From SXNM01 sp964586155 (GTDB lineage: Bacteria; Myxococcota_A; UBA9042), in the NCBI GenBank assembly GCA_964586155.1, contig CAZPHC010000023.1, positions 1 through 64,000 of the forward strand: 64,000 bases of DNA, read 5' to 3'. Positions 1 to 11,500 of the stretch are shown piece after piece (positions within the stretch are counted from its first letter, which is position 1; each line of letters opens with the position of its first letter). A program made the translations under genes and the position numbers. The notes under the pieces are model-generated. The model was not told the origin of the DNA. It saw only the letters and a list, made by a program, of their open reading frames with translations, and did not search any database.

Positions 1-1
1 C

Positions 2-3172
<3,171 letters not shown>

Positions 3173-3197
3173 GGCCATCGGCCTTTGGGAGATGGGG

Positions 3198-3228
3198 ACG
3201 GCCCGCTGCGCTCTGCGCAGCGGGCCGT
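3198..3228 (+). terminator. rpoC terminator hairpin
   Basis: Perfect 14-bp inverted repeat (arms 3198-3211 and 3215-3228, loop TCT) starting 26 bases after the rpoC stop. It is followed by TCTGCGTTTGGG, a weak U-tract. This is a strong candidate for the end of the rpoBC transcript. Confidence 0.8.
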
Positions 3229-3241
3229 TCTGCGTTTGGGC

Positions 3242-3257
3242 TTGGCACGGGCGTTGT
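3242..3257 (+). promoter_or_regulatory. weak sigma54-like (-24/-12) motif
   Basis: TTGGCACGGGCGTTGT matches the TGGCACG-N4-TTGC consensus except that the -12 element ends GT instead of GC. It lies about 120 bases upstream of a better copy. Confidence 0.3.
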
Positions 3258-3360
3258 GAGACCGTCGCGAAGAGACGGTCTCATGGACCGGGTGTCGACC
3301 GAGCTTGAGCGCCATGGCGGCCAACTGCTGGGGTTTGTTGCCGAGCCGCCGGGTGCGGGC

Positions 3361-3376
3361 TTGGCACGACACTTGC
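3361..3376 (+). promoter_or_regulatory. sigma54 (RpoN) -24/-12 promoter motif
   Basis: TTGGCACGACACTTGC is a full match to the sigma54 consensus, with GG (3363-3364) and GC (3375-3376) at the required spacing. The predicted start is near 3388. No clear protein gene follows on this strand, so the target could be a small RNA. The window also encodes an NtrC-type activator with the sigma54-contact motif GAFTGA, so sigma54 regulation is plausible in this organism. Confidence 0.5.
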
Positions 3377-3668
3377 GTTCGCACAGGGATGGGACGTGCC
3401 TGGCGTCCCCCGGCGCGCTGGATCTTGGGCCCGAGTGAGGGCGCGCCTGTGAACGAGCTGCTGGCGGCGGCCTGGCGAACTTCGTCGGGTAGGTGCCGAT
3501 TTGGTGGCTGCGCTTCGCGCAGGTGGGGAGGGCGTGTCTTGGGCTGTGCCGGTTGTCGGCAGGAGGGCCCCGGAACGGGGCTCGCCCGCACCTTCCGCAC
3601 ATGCATCCCCACTCACTCGCGCGGGTCCTTCGCCGCCCCCTAGCACGAGCCCGCTGCCCAAAAACGCA

Positions 3669-3702
3669 GAGCGCCCCGGCCAGCAAGCTGGCCGGGGCGC
3701 TC
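3669..3702 (-). terminator. Terminator of the cysteine-rich lipoprotein gene
   Basis: 16-bp perfect inverted repeat (3669-3684 and 3687-3702). On the minus strand it is followed by TGCGTTTTTGGG. It begins 21 bases past the stop of the gene ending at 3724. Stem plus U-run make it a convincing intrinsic terminator. Confidence 0.85.
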
Positions 3703-3723
3703 CGCTCGAACCGTACGCTCAGC

Positions 3724-6234
3724 CTACTTGCAGACGTTCGCGGCGGGAGCGCACACCTTCGTGGCGAGCTCCTTGCCGTCCGCATCCTTGGCAGGCACGC
3801 ACTTGGCGCCACCGTCGGCGTTGGCGCAGTCGGCATCGACCGTGCACGCCGGCGCGCAACGCTGGTTGGCCAGCGTGCCCGCAGCACCGAGGTTGGTGCA
3901 CTTGTAGTTGCCCGCGCACTGGTAGTCGTACGCGCAGGGAATGCAGCTCTTGGCCTTGCGGCAGATCGGCATGTAGCCGGCCTTGGCCGGATCCTTGCGC
4001 GGGATCAGCATGTTGCCCTTGTCGCAGACCAGACCGGAGCCGCAGTCGGCGTCTTCGTTGCAGGTCCGGCTGCAGTAGCCCTTGCCGGCCTCGGCGTCGT
4101 CAAGGCAGTAGGCGGTCAGGCACTCCGTCGCGTCGGCCTCCGGATTGCACGCCTCACCGACCTTCTTGGTCGGCTGCGGCGGGTTGGGGTTGGCCTGCGT
4201 GGCCGGGTTGGCGATGCTCAGGCACGAGTACTCGATCTTCGCGGCCTTGTCCGGACCCGTCGCGACGGCGAAGCCGAGGCAGGCCTCGAGCTTGGCGGTG
4301 CAAGCCTTCGTCGAGCTGCAGTCCGTCAGGCTGTTGTTCGTCGAGGTCGGGAGGCAGAGCGGGGCGTAGATATCGTCCGTCTGCTCCTTGGTGCCGTTCC
4401 AGCCCCACAGCAAGCTGCGGCAGATGGTCTTGTACTGCTGGCCGTACGCCGTGACGGTCGCCGGACAATCCGCCTTGCCACCACCGCAGTAGTCCGAGCA
4501 GTAGCCCGGCTGCGCCTGGCCCGCCTGGTTGGTCGTGTTCAGGCACACGCCCGACTGGCAGAGCTTCGCCAGGCCGGTCTCGGTCGAGGCCGGGCCGCAC
4601 TGATCGCCGATGTTCTTCTTCGCGGCGTCGGGGTCGATGCACGCACCCGCGAGGACATAGCCGTAGTCCACCGGGGTCGCGCCATCGGGCAGCGAAACCT
4701 GCGACTCGTAGAGCTTGCAGTACTTGCCAGCCTTGCAGTCAGACTTCGACAGGCAGCTGCCGTCCTTGCCCGGCGTGGGCGTGCAGCGCTGGATCGGCAG
4801 GAAGATGTCGTTGATGTCGTCCTGCGGATCGTCGAGGTCGAACGGGATCTCGTTGGTGCCGCACGACATGCCCGTCGGGCACTGGGCGTCGGACTTGCAG
4901 AGCGCGCCGCAGTAGCCGCCGTCGCAGATGAAGATGCCGCACTCGGGGAGCGAGGTGTCGTCGTCCGCGTACGGATCGCACTTCTCGCCCTTCTTGGCCG
5001 CATTGTTCGGCTTGTTCATGCAGATGTTGGCCCAACCCGGCAGCTTGGTCTTGGTCGGATCGTCCGGATCCGGATCACCCTCGGGGTTGTCGACGCCGTT
5101 GTAGCTGATGCGGCAGTAGGCGTTGTCGCTCTTGCAGTCGCCGTCCACCTCGCAGTTCTTGGGCCAGCAGATGTTGAACTTGGTCGGGTCGTCCGAAGCG
5201 AGCGAGACGCCCTTGTCGCACTTCCACGCCGAGCAATCGACATCGCCGGTGCAGGCGTCGCCGTTCGGGCACTTGCCCGACTTGCAGGCGCCGGGCTGGC
5301 TGATGCAGTCGGTGTCCGCCTCGCAGAACGAGGTGCAGCCGAGGCCGGTGCAGAAGTTGTTGGCGCAGATCGACACGGCACCGGTGACGACGTTGTTGTT
5401 GCAGGTCTGCGTGACGGCGGCGCCGGCGCTCTTGTCCGGGTTCTTCGACTTGGGGCCGCAGCGCTGCGTCAGGGCACCGTAGACGGTGTAGAGGCGGCAG
5501 GTCTCGTCCGCGTTGCAGTCCTTGTCGAGCTTGCAGGGCTTGAAGTCCTTGCCTGGGGTGCAGATCGCGAGCGAGCCGGACTGCGCGAGCTGCGCGGGGG
5601 TGCGGAGCTCGACGCACTTGTAGGCGTCACCGTGCGGGCCGTCGACGGCGTCGGCGCACTCGGAGTTGGCGCCCTCGTCCTCGATACCGTCCGCGCCGGC
5701 AGCGCCGGTCGCGTTGTTCTTGGTATCCTCGAGGATGGCGCAGAACTTGGTGCAGTGGTTGTTGTTGCAGAGGTTCGTCTCGCACTGCGCGTTGAGGCAG
5801 TCACGGTACGCACCTGCGGCCGCCGAGTTCGACGGGGTACCTGCCGGCGGGGGCTGGCAATCCTTGCTCGGACCGCACCACTCACCGAACTTCTTGAGCT
5901 TGACCTGGGTGGTCGCTTCGCACTTGTTCGCCTTGCACGCCTTGCCGGACGGGCAGGCGCCGCAAGAGGCGCTGCAGCCGGGGATGAAGCCGCACTCCTT
6001 GCCATCGCAGGAGCAGGGATCCGAGCCGGTGTCGGACGCGGTGTCGGTGCTGGTGGAGGTGTCGTTGCCGCCGGTCGCGGTGTCGTCGGTGCTCGTGGTG
6101 TCGTTGCCACCAAAGGAGTCGGAACCGGTGGCCGTGTCCTGCACCGCGCCGCCCGTCGTGCCGCTGCTGCTTCCGCAGCCGACCATCAGGGCGGTACATG
6201 CCAAGATCACGAGGATCGTGCTTTGCCGCTTCAT
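3724..6234 (-). CDS. Large cysteine-rich repeat lipoprotein
   Basis: 836 aa. The start MKRQSTILVILACTALMVGC is a lipoprotein signal peptide ending in a Cys that would be lipidated, so the product is predicted to be envelope-anchored. A Ser/Thr/Asp-rich linker follows (residues about 25-70). The rest is extracytoplasmic and packed with Cys. It contains repeated modules of the pattern CxxDxDCxxxxxC (for example CKLDKDCNADETC, CEVDGDCKSDNAYC, CLSKSDCKAGKYC, CNEDADCGSGLVC), a dickkopf-like disulfide knot arrangement common in myxobacterial surface proteins. No enzymatic motif is seen. The upstream in-frame extension to 6366 was rejected because the signal peptide begins exactly at 6234 with a GGGGGA upstream. 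It has a strong candidate promoter at 6385-6414 and a strong terminator, so it is probably monocistronic. The function is unknown, perhaps adhesion or a surface scaffold. Confidence 0.85.
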   Translation of the reverse strand: MKRQSTILVILACTALMVGCGSSSGTTGGAVQDTATGSDSFGGNDTTSTDDTATGGNDTSTSTDTASDTGSDPCSCDGKECGFIPGCSASCGACPSGKACKANKCEATTQVKLKKFGEWCGPSKDCQPPPAGTPSNSAAAGAYRDCLNAQCETNLCNNNHCTKFCAILEDTKNNATGAAGADGIEDEGANSECADAVDGPHGDAYKCVELRTPAQLAQSGSLAICTPGKDFKPCKLDKDCNADETCRLYTVYGALTQRCGPKSKNPDKSAGAAVTQTCNNNVVTGAVSICANNFCTGLGCTSFCEADTDCISQPGACKSGKCPNGDACTGDVDCSAWKCDKGVSLASDDPTKFNICWPKNCEVDGDCKSDNAYCRISYNGVDNPEGDPDPDDPTKTKLPGWANICMNKPNNAAKKGEKCDPYADDDTSLPECGIFICDGGYCGALCKSDAQCPTGMSCGTNEIPFDLDDPQDDINDIFLPIQRCTPTPGKDGSCLSKSDCKAGKYCKLYESQVSLPDGATPVDYGYVLAGACIDPDAAKKNIGDQCGPASTETGLAKLCQSGVCLNTTNQAGQAQPGYCSDYCGGGKADCPATVTAYGQQYKTICRSLLWGWNGTKEQTDDIYAPLCLPTSTNNSLTDCSSTKACTAKLEACLGFAVATGPDKAAKIEYSCLSIANPATQANPNPPQPTKKVGEACNPEADATECLTAYCLDDAEAGKGYCSRTCNEDADCGSGLVCDKGNMLIPRKDPAKAGYMPICRKAKSCIPCAYDYQCAGNYKCTNLGAAGTLANQRCAPACTVDADCANADGGAKCVPAKDADGKELATKVCAPAANVCK

Positions 6235-6384
6235 TGAGACTATCCCCCATTGTGGACGGCAGCCCGCCGGTCCAGCCCAGATGTCCGCCCGCAGGCGCCG
6301 CGCTCGGCTTGCACGGACGCAAGACACAAGGCGTTTCAACGACTTGGGGGCACAGACGCCTACCAAGCCGATTCAAGAGGCGGT

Positions 6385-6414
6385 ATGATAGGAAAGAACG
6401 AGTGAATGCGTCAA
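6385..6414 (-). promoter_or_regulatory. Sigma70-type promoter for the cysteine-rich lipoprotein gene
   Basis: On the minus strand TTGACG (6414-6409), an 18-base spacer and TATCAT (6390-6385). It is one of the best housekeeping-type matches in the window. The predicted start is near 6378, giving a leader of about 140 bases before the ATG at 6234. Confidence 0.65.
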
Positions 6415-6423
6415 GGTTGCGAA

Positions 6424-6439
6424 CTTGCATCGATGCAAG
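6424..6439. promoter_or_regulatory. 16-bp perfect palindrome, candidate operator
   Basis: CTTGCATCGATGCAAG is identical to its own reverse complement. It sits about 10 bases upstream of the -35 of the minus-strand promoter at 6385-6414 and 25 bases after the panC stop. The position suits a dimeric regulator. With no loop or U-run it is less likely to be a terminator. Confidence 0.4.
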
Positions 6440-6463
6440 AGCCGCCACGCAGCGCCGTCGCCG

Positions 6464-7351
6464 CTACGACCGTAGCGCGATCGTGTCGATCAGGCGTGTC
6501 GTGCCGAAGCGGACGGCCGCCAGCGCCCGGGCCGGGCCATCGATCCGCTGCAAGCGCACCAACGTCGAAGGTTCGGCGATCGCGACGTAGTCCACCACGC
6601 CGCCCGCGGCCTCCAGCGTCGCCTCTGCGGTCGCGATGAGCGAGGCGCAGTCTGTCGCCCCGGCGGCCACGGCGTCCGCCATCGCCTCGAGGGCCCGAGG
6701 CAACGCGAGCGCACGGCTGCGCGTCGCCGGATCGAGGTAGGCGTTGCGCGACGAGAGCGCGAGCCCGTCCGTGTCACGGATCAGCGGCGCGCCGACGATC
6801 TCGGTCGGATGGTCGAGGTCGCGCACCATTCGGCGGATCACTTGCAGCTGCTGCCAGTCCTTCTCGCCGAAGATCGCCACGTCGGCGCCGACGAGGTTCA
6901 GCAACTTCAGCACCACCAACGCCACGCCGCCGAAGAAGTGGGGCCGGGTCAGGGCGCAGAAGTCCTGGCTCACGCCGGCCACGTCGACGGATGTCGAGAA
7001 CCCTGGTGGGTACATGGACGTCGGCCCCGGAGCGAAGACGAGGTCGACACCGCGGCCACGGGTCGCGGCGCAGTCGGCCGGCAGGGTGCGCGGGTAGCTG
7101 CCGAAGTCCTCGTGCGGCGCAAACTGGGTCGGGTTGACGAAGATGCTCACCACCACGAGATCTGCGTGTTCACGAGCTCGATCGCAGAGCGTGAGGTGGC
7201 CCGCGTGCAGCGCGCCCATCGTCGGCACCAGCGCGATGCGGACATCCGGGTTCCTGGCCCGCTGGCCCCGGACCCACGAACGCAGCGCCACGGCGTCATG
7301 GGCGACGAGCTGGCCGGCGATCTCTGCCCACGATCCCGCGCTCGCGCTCAC
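6464..7351 (-). CDS. panC: Pantothenate synthetase (pantoate--beta-alanine ligase)
   Basis: 295 aa, the usual length. It condenses pantoate and beta-alanine with ATP to make pantothenate, the precursor of coenzyme A, in the cytoplasm. The nucleotidyltransferase-fold signature PTMGALHAGH (HIGH-like), FVNPTQF, FGEKDWQQL and LSSRNAYL are present. The family usually has FGEKDYQ, so the Trp is a mild variation. The start is a GTG at 7351 whose GTGA overlaps the panB stop by 4 bases, a classical coupling arrangement. Although the frame stays open far upstream, that extension only shadows panB. No panD is present nearby, so beta-alanine must come from elsewhere. Confidence 0.96.
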   Translation of the reverse strand: MSASAGSWAEIAGQLVAHDAVALRSWVRGQRARNPDVRIALVPTMGALHAGHLTLCDRAREHADLVVVSIFVNPTQFAPHEDFGSYPRTLPADCAATRGRGVDLVFAPGPTSMYPPGFSTSVDVAGVSQDFCALTRPHFFGGVALVVLKLLNLVGADVAIFGEKDWQQLQVIRRMVRDLDHPTEIVGAPLIRDTDGLALSSRNAYLDPATRSRALALPRALEAMADAVAAGATDCASLIATAEATLEAAGGVVDYVAIAEPSTLVRLQRIDGPARALAAVRFGTTRLIDTIALRS

Positions 7352-8292
7352 TGCGCCACCTTCAGCTTGGCGGTGCGTGCGGTCGTGTCCTCGTAGCCGT
7401 GCTCCGGGCCGGGGAAGGTGCCCGCCTTGACCTCCTGGCTGTAGCTGGCGACGGCCTGCGTCACCTCCGCGCCGAGATCCGCGAAGAGCTTGAGGAACTT
7501 CGGCGCGAAGCCGGGGTTGAGGCCGAGCATGTCGTACAGGACCAGGATCTGGCCGTCGCAGCCTTCGCCTGCTCCGATGCCGATGGTCGGGATCAGCAGG
7601 CTCGCGCTGATGTCGGCGGCGAGGGCGCGCGGGATGCCCTCGAGCACGATCGCGTACGCTCCGGCGTCCTGGAGGGCCTTGGCGTCCCGCAGCAGTCGGG
7701 CCCTCGCGCTGGCGCCGCGACCTTGCACCCGATGGCCGCCGAGCGCGTGGACCGACTGCGGCGTCAGGCCGATATGGCCCATGACCGGGATGCCCGCCGC
7801 GACCAAGCGCGCCACGACCGGCGCGATCTCCGCACCGCCCTCGAGCTTGACCGCGTGGGCACCGCCCTCCGCGAGCAGCCGGCCAGCGTTCGGTAGCGCG
7901 ACCTCGGCGCTGAAGTAGGTCATGAACGGCATGTCCGCCACGAGGTGGGCGCGCTGCAGGCCGCGGGCGACGGCGCGTGTGTGGTAGACGATGTCGTCGA
8001 GTGTCACCGGCAAGGTCGAGGACTGGCCCTGCACCACGTTGCCGAGCGAGTCGCCGACGAGCACGACCTCGACCCCGGCGGCGTCGATCAGGCGCGCGAA
8101 CGTCGCGTCGTAGCAGGTCAGCGCGACGATCTTGTCGCCGCGTTCCTTGCGTTCGCGCAGCTGGTGGGTGCGGATCGGCCCACCGTGGCGGGGCGTCGCG
8201 GGAGCCGGAGTCGGCTGGCTGTAGAGGGAGATGGTGGACCCGCCCGAGGCCGACGACACGTCGGCCCCAGCGGGCTGCTTGGACTTGCTCAT
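7348..8292 (-). CDS. panB: 3-methyl-2-oxobutanoate hydroxymethyltransferase
   Basis: 314 aa. It transfers a hydroxymethyl group from methylene-tetrahydrofolate to alpha-ketoisovalerate, giving ketopantoate, the first committed step to pantothenate. Family motifs are present in order: ALTCYDATFARLIDAAG, VLVGDSLGNVVQG, VVADMPF-like HLVADMPFMTY, VKLEGG, PVMGHIGLTPQS, LEGIPRALA and TIGIGAG. The first 35 or so residues (Ser/Gly/Pro-rich) are an extension before the barrel. The ATG is preceded by AAGGAGG at 8-base spacing, which fixes the start. It is the first gene of a two-gene operon with panC. Confidence 0.97.
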   Translation of the reverse strand: MSKSKQPAGADVSSASGGSTISLYSQPTPAPATPRHGGPIRTHQLRERKERGDKIVALTCYDATFARLIDAAGVEVVLVGDSLGNVVQGQSSTLPVTLDDIVYHTRAVARGLQRAHLVADMPFMTYFSAEVALPNAGRLLAEGGAHAVKLEGGAEIAPVVARLVAAGIPVMGHIGLTPQSVHALGGHRVQGRGASARARLLRDAKALQDAGAYAIVLEGIPRALAADISASLLIPTIGIGAGEGCDGQILVLYDMLGLNPGFAPKFLKLFADLGAEVTQAVASYSQEVKAGTFPGPEHGYEDTTARTAKLKVAQ

Positions 8293-8331
8293 GTGGGTGG
8301 CCTCCTTGTGGTAGACCCCGCGAACACCTCC

Positions 8332-8360
8332 ACGCTACGCCCTCCCCACGCGGCTGGCAA
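8332..8360 (-). promoter_or_regulatory. Candidate panBC promoter
   Basis: On the minus strand TTGCCA (8360-8355), a 17-base spacer and TAGCGT (8337-8332), about 40 bases upstream of the panB ATG. The -35 is good and the -10 weak. Confidence 0.45.
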
Positions 8361-8446
8361 CGATCGGCTCCGGCGGACGCGCGACCGGGTCCATCGACGA
8401 CGCGCGGGTGAGCGACGAGCGCCGCTGGCATCCGGTGACACAACCG

Positions 8447-8476
8447 TTGCCCTGTCGACCTCGACACTGCTACATT
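8447..8476 (+). promoter_or_regulatory. Candidate promoter of the subtilase-like gene
   Basis: TTGCCC, an 18-base spacer and TACATT, with predicted start near 8483, about 46 bases upstream of the ATG at 8529. It is divergent from the panB promoter. Confidence 0.45.
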
Positions 8477-8528
8477 CCCGCACCCCAGGTTGCGGTCGAC
8501 CTCGTCTGCACCACGCAAGGAGCGCGCA

Positions 8529-11500
8529 ATGCACAGCCCTCGGATGTTCAACGCCACCCCCGTCCGGCCGGCCGCATGGTTCTGCGCCGTCGTCGCGGGA
8601 GGTCTGCTGTCGCTCGCGGGCCAGGCCTCCGCCGGCACCTGGCCACCTGCGCCGGGCGCGAACATGTCCGACGGCTCGAACTGGCCCAACGATCCGGGCT
8701 TCGGCAACTGCGAGAAGGACAAGGACGGCAAGTGCAAGCTGGAGAACGGCGCGCCGATCATGAAGGGCGGCGACTGGAACCTCTGGTCGTTCACGCCGGC
8801 CAACTACGCCGCGTTTCCGGGCTTCCGTCAGGCTGAGGTGCCGATGGGCGTCGGCATGCACGCCGATCGTGCGTGGACCAAGACCGTCGGCGATCGTCGC
8901 GTCATCATCGCCGTGCTCGACTCGGGCATCAAATGGGACGAGTCGGACCTGGTCAACAAGTACCACCTCAACAAGGGTGAGCTGCCCGCGCCAGACGCCA
9001 AGTGCCGCACGGCCGACTTCAAGGCCGACGATCCCTACGACACCAACGGCGACGGCATCTTCAACATGCTCGACTGGGCGACCGAGAACGGCACCGACGT
9101 GCCGAAGACGTCGTGTGATCCCAAGCTCAAGGACGTCAACAACAACGGCCTGCTCGACCCCGAGGACCTGATCAAGACCTTCTCGGACGGCAAGGACGGC
9201 GACGGCAACGGCTACCTCGACGACATCTCCGGGTGGGACTTCTTCCAGGACGACAACAACGCCTACGATGACACGCGCTTTGGCCACGGCACCGGCGAAG
9301 CCCGCGACTCGGCCGCCGAGGGCAACAACGGCCGCGGCAGCATCGGCGTCTGCCCCGAGTGCAGCATCCTGATGGTGCGCGTCGCTGACTCGTTCGTCTG
9401 TGATGCCAACGACTTCGCTGGATCGGTCGTGTTCTCCGTCGACTCGGGCGCGAGCGTCATCCAGGAGGCCCTCGGCTCCATCAACATGACGACCTTCGCC
9501 CGCGACGCGATCGAGTACGCCTACGCGAACAACGTCGCGATCATCGCGTCGGCGGCCGACGAGCTCTCGTTCCACCACAACATGCCGGGCACGAACAACC
9601 ACACGATCTACGTCCACGCGATCGTCTTCGACGGCGCCAGCCCGGACACCAGCACGACGTTCCTGAACTTCAACAACTGCACCAACTACGGCGGACAGCT
9701 CGTGCTCAGCACCCCGGGCACCGGCTGCTCGTCCGAGGCCACCGGCATGACCTCGGGCCACGCTGGCATGATCTACTCGATGGCGCTGCAGGCCAAGCTC
9801 GACCCGCCGCTGTCGGCCGAGGAGGTGCGCAGCATCCTGATCGAGAGCTCCGACGACCTCGACGTGCCCGAGTCCAAGACCGACTCGACCAAGTTCCCGT
9901 CCGGCCCGGGCTGGGACCTGCACTTCGGCTACGGCCGCAACAACGTCTACGAGTCGGTGACGATGGTCGCCGAGGACCACGTCCCACCTGAGGTCGACAT
10001 CCTCGAGCCGTGGTGGTTCCAGCCGATCGAGGTGACGCAGACGCCGAAGGTCGAGATCACCGGCCGCGTCGGCAAGCGCATCGACGGCAAGGCGCCGCGC
10101 TACGCCAGCTACGACTGGACCCTCGAGATGGCCAAGGGCGTCGACCCGAAGTCCGGCTGGGAGAAGCTCGGCAACGGCACCACCGACGGCCTCGACGGCA
10201 AGATCCACGAGTGGGACGTCGCCGCGGCCGCAGCCAAGTACTTCGACTTCACGGCCCCGCTGACCCACCACGACCAGTACACCGTCACCATCCGCCTCTC
10301 GGTCACGGCCAAGGCCAAGGACGGCAAGACGGTCAAGAGCGAGATGCGCAAGACGGTCGGCCTGTACAAGGACCCGGACCTGCTCCCCGGCTACCCCAAG
10401 CGCCTGACCACGAGCATCGAGGCGTCGCCCAAGCTCTACGACCTCGACGGTGACGGCTCCGAGGAGATCATCCAGCCCGCGACCGATGGCAAGATCCACG
10501 CGTGGAAGGCCGACGGCACCGAGGCGCCGGGCTGGCCGGTCGAGACGCCGGTGCGCCGCCAGTTCCAGCCGGACTACAAGTTCCAGACCAACGGCGCCTG
10601 CGCCTACCGCGACGACAAGGGCAAATGCATCGCCAAGAACATGACGCTGCCCGGCAAGTACCACGAGACCGTCATCATCAACTCGCCCGCGGTCGGTGAC
10701 CTCGACGGCGACGGCAAGATGGAGGTCGTGGTCTCCACCTACGACGGCCACCTGCTCGTCTTTGGTGCCGACGGCAAGCCGCGCGCGGGCTTCCCGGTGC
10801 AGTCGGCCGCGCATGACGTCGACAAGACGACGCCGGATTGGATCCTCGACAGCGGCTTCTGCGGCAGCCCGGTGCTCGCGGACCTCGACAAGGACGGCAA
10901 GCTCGAGATCCTGCAGAACGGCATGGACCAGTACCTCTACGTCTGGCGCCACGACGGCACGATGCAGAAGGGCTTCCCCGTGCTCGTCAGCGATCCCGCG
11001 CTCAAGGGCTCGCTGCGCGCACGCATCGTCTCGACCCCGGCGGTCGGCGACGTCGATGGCGACGGCAACCTCGACATCGCGGTCGGCACCAACGAGGTGC
11101 TCGGCGCCGAGTCGGTCAAGAACGAGGGGCGCGGCTACATCCTCTACGGTGACGGCAACAGCCACGCCGGCGGCGCGATCCACCCGGGCTGGCCGGTCAA
11201 GGTCTACGCCCTGATGGCCGAGGTCCTGCCGCTCGTCGGCCGCGGCGTCCCGGGCAACCCGGCGCTGGCTGACCTCGACTATGACGGCAAGCTCGAGGTG
11301 AACTTCGACTCGATCGGCTCTGCAGGCCGCTTCTACAAGCACGATGGCAAGGAGTACTCCTGGCCGATCCCGGGCAGCAAGAAGACGCTCAAGACCTTCG
11401 ACAACCAGAACTTCGGGCCCAAGAGCAACACCAAGGACGCGCCGGCCTACATCCTGATCGCGTCGGCGAGCCTGGGCCGCGTCGATCCGACCGGCGGCAT

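Larger units (their letters stand above)
3173..3723. other. 551-base stretch without a convincing gene
   Basis: Lies between rpoC and the convergent lipoprotein gene. It holds the rpoC terminator, a 10-bp inverted repeat (3257-3266 and 3274-3283, 7-base loop), two sigma54-like motifs on the plus strand, and at its end the hairpin that terminates the minus-strand gene. The only plus-strand reading frame after the better sigma54 motif is an 84-aa ORF (3389-3643) with no ribosome binding site and no recognisable family. It is not called as a gene. A non-coding transcript of about 315 bases, from about 3388 to the 3669-3702 hairpin, is possible. Confidence 0.5.

Noticed and set aside
3493..6237. 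914-codon open frame on the plus strand opposite the cysteine-rich lipoprotein gene
   Set aside because: Antisense shadow caused by high GC. It is Val/Arg/Ala-rich with no domain, no ribosome binding site and no signal, while the minus strand has a clear lipoprotein.
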